Origin: DATBVX01 sp963705495
GTDB lineage: Bacteria > Pseudomonadota > Gammaproteobacteria > Steroidobacterales > Steroidobacteraceae
DNA: 64,000 nt
Reading direction: 5' to 3'
Assembly (NCBI GenBank): GCA_963705495.1
Contig: CAVPJQ010000025.1
Coordinates: forward strand, 124,001-188,000
The notes beneath the pieces are model-generated. The model saw nothing but the letters and a program-made list of their open reading frames with translations, had not been told where the DNA came from and searched no databases. This document shows, piece after piece, positions 16,413 to 25,475 of the stretch (positions are counted from its first letter, which is position 1; every line of letters starts with the position of its first letter). Both the position numbers and the translations under genes were made by a program.

Positions 16413-17860
16413 TTGTGCTTGCCTCGCGCGCCGGCTGCAGCGGCGAGTTGCTTCGGCAGCTCGTGGGCCACCGCGCCGATGTTTCCAGCGCCCATCGTCA
16501 AGACCACATCGCCGTCGCGCAGTACATCGGCCAACGCCTGGGCCAGGCTTTCGAGGCGCTCGACGAAGATCGGCTCCACCTGCCCGCGCGAGCGCACTGC
16601 CCTGCAGATCGCGCGCCCATTGGCGCCCGCGATGGGCGCTTCGCCCGCGGCGTAAACCTCGGTCACCAGCAGCACATCGATGCCCGAAAGCACGCGCGCG
16701 AAGTCATCGAGCAGGTCGCGGGTGCGCGTGTAGCGATGTGGTTGAAAGGCCAGCACCACGCGACGCCCTGGCCAGCCTTGCCGGACGGCCTCCACCGTGG
16801 CCGCGATCTCCGTGGGGTGATGACCGTAGTCGTCGACGATCGTGATGTGTCCGTGTGCGGTGCCGACATCGCCGATGAGTTGCAGGCGCCGATCGATGCC
16901 CTGGAAGTTCTCCAGCGCGCGCGCCAGCGCCTCGTCACCGATGCCGAGCTCGGTTCCCACCGCGATCGCCGCGAGCGCATTGAGAACGTTGTGCGTGCCG
17001 GGAAGATTCACGGTCACCCGCAGCGGGCTGGCACGGCCGGGCCGTGCCACTTCGAAGCTGGTACGCAAGCCGTGACGCTCGATGTTGTACGCGCGCACAT
17101 CCGCTTCGTGTTCGATGCCATAGGTCACGATCGGCCGGCTGACGCGCGGCAGGATGTCGCGCACGTGCTCATCGTCGGCACACAGCACTGCCAGCCCGTA
17201 GAACGGCAGGTTGTGCAGGAACTCGACGAAGCTCTGCTTGAGGCGCGAGAAATCGCCGTCGTGCGTAGCGAGGTGATCGTTGTCGATGTTGGTGACGATC
17301 GCGATCAGCGGTTGCAGATGCAGGAACGAGGCATCGCTCTCATCCGCCTCGGCCACCAGGTAGCGACCCGCGCCGAGCCTGGCATTCGACCCGGCGCTCT
17401 TCAGTCGGCCTCCAATTACAAAAGTGGGATCCTCTCCGCCTTCGGCCAGAACGCTGGCGACCAGGCTCGTAGTCGTCGTCTTACCATGGGTGCCTCCTAC
17501 TGCGATGGCGTAACGAAACCGCATCAGCTCACCGAGCATTTCGGCGCGCTGTACGACCGGCAGGCGCCGCGCCAGTGCCGCCTGCACTTCCGGGTTCTCG
17601 GTGAGAACCGCGCTCGACACTACGACGACATCGGCTGTGCCGACGTTCTGCGCCGCGTGGCCGAACACGATTTGCGCACCGAGCTGACGCAAACGATCGG
17701 TGACGGCGTTGGGCTTCAGGTCCGAGCCCTGCACGTCGTAGCCGAGATTGATGAGCACTTCGGCGATGCCGCCCATGCCACTGCCGCCGATACCGACGAA
17801 ATGGATGCGCTGGATGCGGCGCATGCGGTTGTCGGTGGTACGCCGATGCTGGGGTGTCAT
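16409..17860 (-). CDS. murC: UDP-N-acetylmuramate--L-alanine ligase MurC
   Basis: MurC adds L-Ala to UDP-MurNAc, the first Mur ligase step. From the ATG at 17860 the protein has 483 residues. The N-terminal Rossmann motif is HFVGIGGSGMGGIAE, the P-loop is GTHGKTTTTSL and the central ADESDASFLHLQP segment is typical. The frame stays open far upstream, but that is read-through in the shadow of murG. The ATG overlaps the murG stop as ATGA, the coupling used across this cluster, and the murC stop overlaps the murB GTG in the same way. Confidence 0.97.
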   Translation of the reverse strand: MTPQHRRTTDNRMRRIQRIHFVGIGGSGMGGIAEVLINLGYDVQGSDLKPNAVTDRLRQLGAQIVFGHAAQNVGTADVVVVSSAVLTENPEVQAALARRLPVVQRAEMLGELMRFRYAIAVGGTHGKTTTTSLVASVLAEGGEDPTFVIGGRLKSAGSNARLGAGRYLVAEADESDASFLHLQPLIAIVTNIDNDHLATHDGDFSRLKQSFVEFLHNLPFYGLAVLCADDEHVRDILPRVSRPIVTYGIEHEADVRAYNIERHGLRTSFEVARPGRASPLRVTVNLPGTHNVLNALAAIAVGTELGIGDEALARALENFQGIDRRLQLIGDVGTAHGHITIVDDYGHHPTEIAATVEAVRQGWPGRRVVLAFQPHRYTRTRDLLDDFARVLSGIDVLLVTEVYAAGEAPIAGANGRAICRAVRSRGQVEPIFVERLESLAQALADVLRDGDVVLTMGAGNIGAVAHELPKQLAAAAGARGKHK

Positions 17861-18945
17861 GGCGCGTGCCCGGCGAGATCGAGTACTGCACGCGTCAGCG
17901 ATTCCGCGGCGTGCGGCATGGCACGGGTCCGCGCGCGCCGCGCCATGTCGAGAAGCTGCAGGCGATCGCCCGCGAGACGAGCGAGTTCCGCGGCGAGGAA
18001 CGCCGGCTCGAAGTCCTGGTCGGAAATCAGCACCGCCGCGCCAGCCTCGGTGAGAAAGCGCGCGTTGTGCGTCTGGTGGTCGTCGACCGCGTGAGGAAAT
18101 GGCACCAGCAACGCGCCAACGCCTGCCGCTGCGAGCTCTGCGACGGTGAGGGCGCCGGCGCGGCAGATCACGAGGTCGGCCCAACCATAGGCGCCCGCCA
18201 TGTCATCGATGAAGGCTTCGACGCGCCCAGTGACGCCGGCAAGCGAGTACTCAGCCCTCGCCTCCTCGATGCCGCGTTCCCCAGCCTGATGCCACACTTC
18301 AAAGCGATGGCCCTGGCGCTGCAGGAGCGCAATTGCACGTGGGACGCTGCTGTTGAGGCGACGCGCGCCAAGACTGCCGCCGATGATGAGCAGGCGTATG
18401 ACGCCACTTCGCACCGCGAACCGCGACTCGGGCGCCGGCAGTGCGGCGATTTCGCGACGCACCGGATTGCCAATGCAATGCGTGCGCACGCCGGGCGGGA
18501 AACTTCCGGGGAAGCCTTCGAGCACCAGTCGCGCAATGCGCGCCAGCCAGCGATTCGTCAGGCCGGCGATTGCGTTTTGCTCGTGAATCACGAGTGGCCG
18601 GCCGAGCAACCAGGCCGCGACGCCACCGGGACCGGTTGCAAAGCCGCCGACGCCGAGCACCACGGCTGGCTTCTGACGTCGGACGATGCTGAAGGCCTGG
18701 ACAAGTGCGATCGCGAGATGAACCGGCGCGAGCAGCCAGGTGAGCAATCCCTTGCCTCTCAGCCCCGAGACGCTCAGCCATTCGATCGCGAATCCCTTCG
18801 CGGGAACGATGCGCGCTTCCAGGCCGCGACGCGTACCGACCCAAACGACGCGGCATTCGCGCTCGCGCAGGAGCTCGGCCACTGCGAGTGCTGGAAAGAC
18901 ATGACCACCGGTGCCGCCTGCCATGATCAACACCGCTGTGCTCAT
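17857..18945 (-). CDS. murG: Undecaprenyldiphospho-muramoylpentapeptide beta-N-acetylglucosaminyltransferase MurG
   Basis: MurG is a GT-B glycosyltransferase on the inner face of the membrane that adds GlcNAc to lipid I, giving lipid II. With the ATG at 18945 it has 362 residues. The N-terminal glycine-rich loop AGGTGGHVFPALAVA binds the lipid-linked acceptor, a second G-loop is IIGGSLGARRLN, and the donor site carries CRAGALTVAELAAAGVGALLVPFP. The start overlaps the ftsW stop by 4 bp (ATGA), and the 81 nt of open frame upstream are discarded for that reason. Confidence 0.97.
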   Translation of the reverse strand: MSTAVLIMAGGTGGHVFPALAVAELLRERECRVVWVGTRRGLEARIVPAKGFAIEWLSVSGLRGKGLLTWLLAPVHLAIALVQAFSIVRRQKPAVVLGVGGFATGPGGVAAWLLGRPLVIHEQNAIAGLTNRWLARIARLVLEGFPGSFPPGVRTHCIGNPVRREIAALPAPESRFAVRSGVIRLLIIGGSLGARRLNSSVPRAIALLQRQGHRFEVWHQAGERGIEEARAEYSLAGVTGRVEAFIDDMAGAYGWADLVICRAGALTVAELAAAGVGALLVPFPHAVDDHQTHNARFLTEAGAAVLISDQDFEPAFLAAELARLAGDRLQLLDMARRARTRAMPHAAESLTRAVLDLAGHAP

Positions 18946-20126
18946 CGCGCCGGTTCCGCGCGCGGCACGGCCAGCCGCCCTGCGGCCGCACACTCGTGAC
19001 GGATACGCAGCACGATGCCGAGCCACAGCAGCGTCACGAGCAGGCTGCTGCGTCCATAGCTCATGAGCGGCAACGTCAATCCCTTAGTCGGCAGCACGCC
19101 CATGTTCACGCCGATGTTGATGAACGCCTGCAGGCCCACCCAGATCCCGAACGCCGCGGCGAGATAGGACTGGAACATGCGGCCCGCTTGCCCGGCCTGG
19201 CGCGCGATCTGGCAGCAACGCCAGACCAGGAGCACGAACAACGCCAGAACCAGCAGCACACCCACCAGCCCAAGCTCCTCGGCCAGGACCGCAAACACGA
19301 AGTCGGTGTGCGCCTCGGGCAGGTAGAACAGTTTTTGCACGCTTGCGCCCAGGCCCACACCAAACCACTCGCCGCGACCGATCGCGATCAGCGATTGAGT
19401 GAGCTGAAAGCCGCTGTTGAAGGGATCCGACCAGGGATCGAGGAACGTCGTCAGCCGGCGCACGCGATACGCGGATGACACCGCGATCGCGCCGAGCGCC
19501 AGGCCGCCGATACCCAGCACGATCAGAACCTGTCGCCAGGAAATCCCGGCGATGAAGAGAATTGCAAAACCGGTAATCAGCAACACGGCTGCGGCACCAA
19601 AGTCCGGCTCCAGCAGCAGCAGCAACGCCGCCAGCGCCAACAGGCCGAGCGGCTTCAGCACACCCTTCAACGTCGAGCGCAGCTCCTCGTGGCGGCGCAC
19701 GGCATAGCTGCAGATGTGGATCAGGATCAAGAGGCGCGCGAGCTCCGAGGCCTGGAAATTGAGCATGCCGATGCGCAGCCAGCGTCGGCTCCCGTTGACG
19801 GCATGACCGAGGCCGGGAATCAGGACCAGCACCAGCAATACGAGCCCGATGAGGAGCAATGCGAAGCTGACGCGCTCCCAGATTTCCGTCGGTAGCGCGA
19901 ATGCCACGAGGCCCAGGGAGCAGCCGACGCTCGCGAACAGGAGCTGGCGTTCGAGGAACGCGAACGGCGAACCGAGCTCGCGATCCGCGATCGAGATCGA
20001 AGCGGAAGTCACCATCACCAGCCCGAGCAGGAGTAACGCCAGCGCGCTCGATACCAGCACTGGGTCGAATGTCAGACGTGAAGTGCGGCCCATGGAACGC
20101 GAAAACTTGAGTGCTGCGACGTTCAT
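18942..20126 (-). CDS. ftsW: Peptidoglycan glycosyltransferase FtsW
   Basis: FtsW is the SEDS-family glycan polymerase of the divisome, working with FtsI. From the ATG at 20126 it has 394 residues and about ten hydrophobic segments. Family landmarks are SRRWLRIG in the second loop, the QLTQSLIAIGRGEWFGVGL block with the catalytic region, and the C-terminal GLTLPLMSYGRSSLL. The start overlaps the murD stop as ATGA; the longer open frame is not credible, being an Arg-rich antisense-like leader. It lies between murD and murG as in other complete dcw clusters. Confidence 0.96.
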   Translation of the reverse strand: MNVAALKFSRSMGRTSRLTFDPVLVSSALALLLLGLVMVTSASISIADRELGSPFAFLERQLLFASVGCSLGLVAFALPTEIWERVSFALLLIGLVLLVLVLIPGLGHAVNGSRRWLRIGMLNFQASELARLLILIHICSYAVRRHEELRSTLKGVLKPLGLLALAALLLLLEPDFGAAAVLLITGFAILFIAGISWRQVLIVLGIGGLALGAIAVSSAYRVRRLTTFLDPWSDPFNSGFQLTQSLIAIGRGEWFGVGLGASVQKLFYLPEAHTDFVFAVLAEELGLVGVLLVLALFVLLVWRCCQIARQAGQAGRMFQSYLAAAFGIWVGLQAFINIGVNMGVLPTKGLTLPLMSYGRSSLLVTLLWLGIVLRIRHECAAAGRLAVPRAEPAR

Positions 20127-21496
20127 GGCTCGAGCCCGCGGACTGCCGCCGCAAAGACCTCGCCGCGCTGGGCGTAGTCGCGGAACATGTCGAAGCTTGC
20201 GCATGCGGGCGAGAGCAGAACCGTGTCGCCAGCCTCGGCGAGTTGCGCGGCGAGTTGCACCGCCTCCGGCAACGTCGCGGCGCCTTCCGTGGAGCACACG
20301 CCCTGCAGTGCGCCAGCGAGCAACGGCGCGTCACGGCCGATCAGGATCACGTGGCGAACCTTGCCGCGAAATGCAGCAGCCAGCGGCTTGAAGTCCTGCT
20401 CCTTGCCCTCGCCGCCCGCGATCAGGACCAGCGGCTCCGTCATGCCGCTGACGGCTGCGATCGTCGCGCCGACGTTCGTGCCCTTCGAATCGTCGATCCA
20501 GCGCACCCCCCGGCGTTCGGCGACCCATTGCATGCGATGTGGCAGCCCCGCGAAGGTGCGCAGGACCGAAACGGCCGCGTCCTCTTCGATGCCGGCTGCC
20601 GATGCAAGCGCCAGGGCAGCGAGTGCGTTGGCGGCGTTGTGAAGGCCGGCGAGCTTCATCTCGCGCAACGCGAGCTGTGGCTCACCCGCTCGGGCCAGCC
20701 ACAACTCGCCATTCGTGGCGCGCCACAGGCCAAATTCGGCCTGGCGTCCGGGAACGATGCTGAAGCCGAGCCGCCGCTGATCCGCAGGCCCCATGATCGC
20801 GACGAGCGGATCGTCGAGGTTGACGATCGCGTGCTCGCAATTCCTGAAGATGCGCGCCTTCGCGGCGGCGTAATCCGCGAGTGTCGCGTAGCGATCCAGG
20901 TGGTCGGGCGACACGTTCAGTACCGCCGCAGCCCGCAATGCGAGTGACTCGGTGGTCTCCAGCTGGAAGCTCGACAGCTCCAGCACGTAGAAGTCGGGCA
21001 CGGGCCCTTCCAGAAGACTGAGCGCCGGCTCGCCGAGATTCCCGCCGGCACGGACGCTCCGGCCGGAAGCCTCGACCATCAGCGCCAGCAGCGTAGTGAC
21101 GGTGCTCTTGCCGTTCGTGCCAGTGACCGCGAGAACCGGCGCGCGCACGGCACGCGCAAAGAGCTCGATGTCGCCGACCACCTCGATACCGCGCATGAGC
21201 GCCTCGCGCAGGAAGGGCTCGGATAGCGAGACGCCCGGTGAGACGACGACCTGCGCAGCGTCTTCGAGAAGCTTGGTATCGAATCCACCCAGCCGGATGT
21301 CGAGGTGCGTCGCGAGCTCGCCGAGGTTCTTGAGCTCCGGTGGCTCGGCGCGACTGTCGGTGATCGCGACGCGCGCACCGTGGGCACTGAGATAGCGAGC
21401 ACACGCAAGCCCGGTGCGTCCAAGACCAACGATCACCGTGCGGCGGGCGCGTGGCTGGACATGGGTGGCGGGTTTCTTGCGCACGGCGGCTTTCAT
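20123..21496 (-). CDS. murD: UDP-N-acetylmuramoylalanine--D-glutamate ligase MurD
   Basis: MurD adds D-Glu to UDP-MurNAc-L-Ala in the cytoplasm. The 457-residue protein has the N-terminal VIVGLGRTGLACARYL nucleotide-sugar fold, the P-loop TGTNGKSTVTT, LELSSFQLETT and the DDSKGTNVGAT segment. An Arg/Lys-rich N-terminal tail of ~18 residues is slightly longer than usual. The start overlaps the mraY stop by 4 bp and the stop overlaps the ftsW ATG by 4 bp. Confidence 0.97.
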   Translation of the reverse strand: MKAAVRKKPATHVQPRARRTVIVGLGRTGLACARYLSAHGARVAITDSRAEPPELKNLGELATHLDIRLGGFDTKLLEDAAQVVVSPGVSLSEPFLREALMRGIEVVGDIELFARAVRAPVLAVTGTNGKSTVTTLLALMVEASGRSVRAGGNLGEPALSLLEGPVPDFYVLELSSFQLETTESLALRAAAVLNVSPDHLDRYATLADYAAAKARIFRNCEHAIVNLDDPLVAIMGPADQRRLGFSIVPGRQAEFGLWRATNGELWLARAGEPQLALREMKLAGLHNAANALAALALASAAGIEEDAAVSVLRTFAGLPHRMQWVAERRGVRWIDDSKGTNVGATIAAVSGMTEPLVLIAGGEGKEQDFKPLAAAFRGKVRHVILIGRDAPLLAGALQGVCSTEGAATLPEAVQLAAQLAEAGDTVLLSPACASFDMFRDYAQRGEVFAAAVRGLEP

Positions 21497-22575
21497 CGCA
21501 ACTTCAGCGTCCCCAGCCCGGCGAGCACGAGGATCAGGCTGATGATCCAGAAGCGCACGATCACCTTGGGTTCCGCCCAGCCCTTGAGCTCGAAGTGGTG
21601 ATGAATCGGCGCCATGCGAAAGATGCGCTTGCCGGTGAGCTTGTAGGAGGCGACCTGCAGGATCACCGACACGGTCTCGAGCACGAACAGGCCGCCCATG
21701 ATGATGAGCACGATCTCCTGCCTGACGATCGTGGCGGTGACCCCGAGCGCCGCACCCAGGGCGAGTGCTCCGATGTCGCCCATGAAGACCTGCGCGGGAT
21801 ATGCGTTGAACCAGAGAAAGCCGAGCCCGGCGCCGACGATCGTCGAGCAGAAGATGAGCAGCTCCCCCACGCCCGCGATGTAGGGAATCCCGAGGTAGCC
21901 GGCGAACACGCTATTGCCGGTCGCGTACGCGAAGATGCCGAGCGCGCCGGCGACCATCGCTGCCGGCATGATCGCGAGACCGTCGAGCCCGTCGGTGAGA
22001 TTCACCGCGTTGCTGGTGCCCACGATCACGAAGTAGGTGAGCACGATGTAGCCGACGCCGAGCGGCAGCGCGACATGCTTGAAGAACGGCACGTAGAGCG
22101 AGGTCTCCGCCGGGCTGTGCGCCAGGAGGTACAGGGCGATCGCCGCGGCGAGCCCGGCGAGGGACTGCCAGAAATACTTGTAACGCGCGGCGAGCCCCTT
22201 GGAATTGCCGACGATGAGCTTCAGGTAATCGTCGTAGAACCCGATCAGGCCGAAGGCCATCGTCACGCCGAGGGCGATCCAGACATAGTGATTGCGGGGA
22301 TCGGCCCACAGCAGCGTACTCACCGCGATCGCCACCAGAATGAGCGTACCGCCCATCGTGGGCGTGCCCGCCTTCGGCAGATGCGACTGCGGACCGTCGT
22401 CGCGCACGCGCTGGCCGATCTGGTGGTGCGTCAGGCGCTCGATCAGACCCGGACCCACGAGCAGGGCGATGGCAAGCGCCGTGATCACTGCCAGGATCGC
22501 CCGCAGCGTGAGGTAACTGAAGACATTGAACCCGGACTGGTAGCGCGTCAGGTATTCCGCCAGGAGCAACAGCAT
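21493..22575 (-). CDS. mraY: Phospho-N-acetylmuramoyl-pentapeptide transferase MraY
   Basis: MraY transfers phospho-MurNAc-pentapeptide to undecaprenyl phosphate, making lipid I. The 360-residue protein has about ten transmembrane helices and the diagnostic motifs KAGTPTMGG, FYDDYLKL with the catalytic aspartates, NAVNLTDGLDGLA and FMGDIGALALG, ending with the PIHHHFELKGW loop. Its length equals that of the E. coli enzyme. It begins 12 bp after murF, the first place in this stretch where genes do not overlap, and its stop overlaps the murD ATG. Confidence 0.98.
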   Translation of the reverse strand: MLLLLAEYLTRYQSGFNVFSYLTLRAILAVITALAIALLVGPGLIERLTHHQIGQRVRDDGPQSHLPKAGTPTMGGTLILVAIAVSTLLWADPRNHYVWIALGVTMAFGLIGFYDDYLKLIVGNSKGLAARYKYFWQSLAGLAAAIALYLLAHSPAETSLYVPFFKHVALPLGVGYIVLTYFVIVGTSNAVNLTDGLDGLAIMPAAMVAGALGIFAYATGNSVFAGYLGIPYIAGVGELLIFCSTIVGAGLGFLWFNAYPAQVFMGDIGALALGAALGVTATIVRQEIVLIIMGGLFVLETVSVILQVASYKLTGKRIFRMAPIHHHFELKGWAEPKVIVRFWIISLILVLAGLGTLKLR

Positions 22576-22587
22576 TCGAGGTCTTCC

Positions 22588-23961
22588 TCAGCCGGCCCGT
22601 GCCGCCGGAGCAACGGAGGTGAGCGCTTCGACGACGCGTTCGAGTCGGTTCATGCGTGAGCCCTTGATGAGAATCGTGACGTTCGGCTGGATCTCCACCG
22701 TGAGGCGACGAATCAGCGCCTCCACATCCGGGAACCATTCGGCGCCGCGGCCGAAGGCTTCTGCGGCATGTGCGCTCAACGGACCGGCCGCAAACAGGCG
22801 TGAAACACCGGCTTCGCGCGCCAGGGTGCCGACCTCCGTGTGACTGCGCTGGGCGTACTCGCCGAGCTCCGCCATGTCGGCGAGCACCAGCCAGCGCGGC
22901 GCATCGAGCTCACGCAGCAGTTCGAGCGCCACGCGCACTGAACTTGGATTGGCGTTGTAGGTGTCGTCGATCAGCCAGCAGCCATTGGCGGCGGCAATTC
23001 GCTGCAGCCGCCCCTTCACGGCGCGAACTGTCGCGAGTCCCGACACAATCGCTTCGAGGCTCGCTCCCGCAGCGTTTGCAGCCGCGGCTGCGGCCAGCGC
23101 GTTGACAACGTTGTGCCGGCCCGCGAGGCCGAGCCGCACCGGCACCTGATCGGTGGCCGTGTGCAAGGTGAAACTGAGCGAGGCGCCGTCCGCGTCGAGT
23201 ACTTGCGTGATGTCGGTCGCCCGGAAATCGGCCTTGGGCCAGAGGCCGAAAGTCAGCGTGCGTCCCGCAGTGGACATGCGACGCCACAGGGGCGCATACG
23301 CATCATCGGCATTGATCACGGCGGTCGCGGCCTGATCGAGAGAGGAGACCATTTCGCCTTCCGCGCGTGCTGCACCTTCGAGACTTCCAAAGCCCTCGAG
23401 ATGTTCCGCGCCAGCATTGGTGATGAGGCCGACCGTGGGGCGCGCGATTTGCGCCAGCGCACTCACGTCGCCGGCGCGATTCGCACCCATTTCGATCACT
23501 GCCGTGCGATGCGTGGCTTCGAGCCGCATCAGAGTGAGGGGCACACCGATGTGATTGTTGAGATTGCCGCGAGTCGCCAGGCACGGGCCCATGCGGCCGA
23601 GGATCGAGGCCGTCATCTCCTTGACCGTGGTCTTGCCGTTGCTGCCGGCAACGCCCACCAGGGGCAAAGTGAACTGGCTGCGCCAGGCATGCGCCAGCGC
23701 CGTAAGTGCGGCGAGAGTGTCCTTGACGATGATCTGGGAAAGCTGGATCGCGAGCGGGCGCGACACGATCGCCCCCGCGGCGCCCGCGCGCTGGCAGGCA
23801 TCGAGGAAATCGTGGCCGTCGAAGCGCGGGCCTTGCAGCGCTACGAACAGGTCACCGCCTGAAATGGTGCGCGTGTCGCTCGAAACGGCCGCAAAAGCGC
23901 GATCCTCGCCCTGCAGATGCCCCGCGCAGGCTGCGGCAGCGGCAGCGAGTGTGCGCTTCAC
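22588..23961 (-). CDS. murF: UDP-N-acetylmuramoyl-tripeptide--D-alanyl-D-alanine ligase MurF
   Basis: MurF attaches D-Ala-D-Ala to the UDP-MurNAc tripeptide. The 457-residue protein has the N-terminal SSDTRTISGGDLFVAL motif shared with MurE, the P-loop VAGSNGKTTVKEM, EMGANRAGDVS and the C-terminal DDTYNANPSSV segment. The start is a GTG at 23961 embedded in GTGA with the murE stop. The Ala-rich residues 5-14 are unremarkable for a cytosolic protein. mraY follows after 12 bp. Confidence 0.97.
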   Translation of the reverse strand: MKRTLAAAAAACAGHLQGEDRAFAAVSSDTRTISGGDLFVALQGPRFDGHDFLDACQRAGAAGAIVSRPLAIQLSQIIVKDTLAALTALAHAWRSQFTLPLVGVAGSNGKTTVKEMTASILGRMGPCLATRGNLNNHIGVPLTLMRLEATHRTAVIEMGANRAGDVSALAQIARPTVGLITNAGAEHLEGFGSLEGAARAEGEMVSSLDQAATAVINADDAYAPLWRRMSTAGRTLTFGLWPKADFRATDITQVLDADGASLSFTLHTATDQVPVRLGLAGRHNVVNALAAAAAANAAGASLEAIVSGLATVRAVKGRLQRIAAANGCWLIDDTYNANPSSVRVALELLRELDAPRWLVLADMAELGEYAQRSHTEVGTLAREAGVSRLFAAGPLSAHAAEAFGRGAEWFPDVEALIRRLTVEIQPNVTILIKGSRMNRLERVVEALTSVAPAARAG

Positions 23962-25475
23962 TCGCGCACTCCCAGGATCCGCGCGACTTCGCTGCGATCG
24001 CTGAACGGGCGCGCGACCGTGCCGTAGATCTGCTGTTCCTCATGGCCTTTGCCCGCGATCAGCACGATGTCCGCCGCGCCCGCTTCGCCCAGTGCCGTGG
24101 CGATAGCGCGAGCGCGCTCGGGAATGATCCGCACCGGAACCTCGGTGCCGATGCCGCTCGCGATCTGTTCGACGATACGGGCGGGATCCTCGGTCCGCGG
24201 GTTGTCGTCGGTGAGCACGATTTCATCGGCGAGCTGCGCCGCAATCGCGCCCATCATGGGACGTTTGCCAGGATCTCGGTCGCCACCACAACCGAACACG
24301 CACCACACGCGCCCGCGACAATGCCTGCGTGCCGCGCGCAGGGCCTTGCCGAGGGAATCCGGAGAATGAGCGTAGTCGACAACCGCGACCGGGCGCCCGG
24401 CCCCGCCACGAAAGGTCTCCATACGTCCGGGCGGAGCCGTGGCAGCCTCGAGCGCGCGCACCGCTTCGGGAAGTGGCGTTTCCCAGAGCAGCAGCACCGC
24501 GAGCATGGCGATGAGATTCTCGGTGTTGAATTCGCCGATCAGCCGCGAACGCAGGACGCCGCTCCCCCAGCTCGAATCGAACTCGATTTCCAGCCCCGCG
24601 CTCCCGGCACGCACGGAGCGCGCCTGCACGTAGGAATCGCAGGCCTCACGGTATTCGCCGACGCCACACCAGAAGGCCGTCACGAGCTGCGCAGACGGCA
24701 GGCTTTGCGCGATGCGACGACCCATGGCATCGCCCATGTTGATGACTCGATGCTCGAGCGTCGGAAATGCGAACAGTTGCGCCTTGGCGAGCGCGTAGGC
24801 GTCCATGGTGCGATGGAAGTCGAGATGATCACGCGTCAGGTTGGTAAACACCGCGGTATCGAAGCGCACCGCATCAACACGATCCTGGGCCAATGCATGC
24901 GATGAAACTTCCATGCCCAGATAGCGCAGGCCCATCGCGTGCAGGTCCGACAACTGGCGGTGCACGCTGATGCAGTCAGGCGTGGTGTGTGTAGAGGGCT
25001 TGAGTGCAGTGACCGGACCGTATCCGAGCGTGCCTGAATAGCCCGCTCGCAATCCCAGCGCATCCAGTGCCTGGGCGAGGATCCAGCAGCTGGTCGTCTT
25101 GCCATTCGTGCCGGTGACACCGGCGATGCGCAACTGCGCGGATGGCGCCTCGAAGAATCGGTCCGCGATGCGACCGAGCTGCCGACCAAGATCGGGGACG
25201 GCGAGCGTCACGACCGACGCAGGTACCACGGGCGCGACGACTCCCGGCGCGGGTTCCCATGCCACCGCACTGACCCCCGCTGCCAGCGCGCGATCGAGAT
25301 ACTCGAGACCGTGACTCTTGAGGCCGCGCACAGCCACGAACAAACCCCCGCGGCTCGCCGTGCGGCTGTCGAGCGTGATATCGGTGACCTCGACATCGCG
25401 CGGCACTTCGACGACTCCGGTGAGCAGGCGTGCGAGGGACGTCACCGGCTGCGCCTCGAGGTCCTGAGCCATCAT
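23958..25475 (-). CDS. murE: UDP-N-acetylmuramoyl-tripeptide synthetase MurE (meso-diaminopimelate type)
   Basis: MurE adds the third residue of the stem peptide. The 505-residue protein has LDSRTASRGGLFVAV, the P-loop GTNGKTT at 122-128, the MEVSSHAL segment and the DNPR motif at 424-427. DNPR marks enzymes that use meso-diaminopimelate rather than L-lysine, as expected for a Gram-negative. The frame begins with two Met codons; the first (25475) overlaps the ftsI stop as ATGA and is preferred. The stop overlaps the murF GTG. Confidence 0.97.
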   Translation of the reverse strand: MMAQDLEAQPVTSLARLLTGVVEVPRDVEVTDITLDSRTASRGGLFVAVRGLKSHGLEYLDRALAAGVSAVAWEPAPGVVAPVVPASVVTLAVPDLGRQLGRIADRFFEAPSAQLRIAGVTGTNGKTTSCWILAQALDALGLRAGYSGTLGYGPVTALKPSTHTTPDCISVHRQLSDLHAMGLRYLGMEVSSHALAQDRVDAVRFDTAVFTNLTRDHLDFHRTMDAYALAKAQLFAFPTLEHRVINMGDAMGRRIAQSLPSAQLVTAFWCGVGEYREACDSYVQARSVRAGSAGLEIEFDSSWGSGVLRSRLIGEFNTENLIAMLAVLLLWETPLPEAVRALEAATAPPGRMETFRGGAGRPVAVVDYAHSPDSLGKALRAARRHCRGRVWCVFGCGGDRDPGKRPMMGAIAAQLADEIVLTDDNPRTEDPARIVEQIASGIGTEVPVRIIPERARAIATALGEAGAADIVLIAGKGHEEQQIYGTVARPFSDRSEVARILGVRE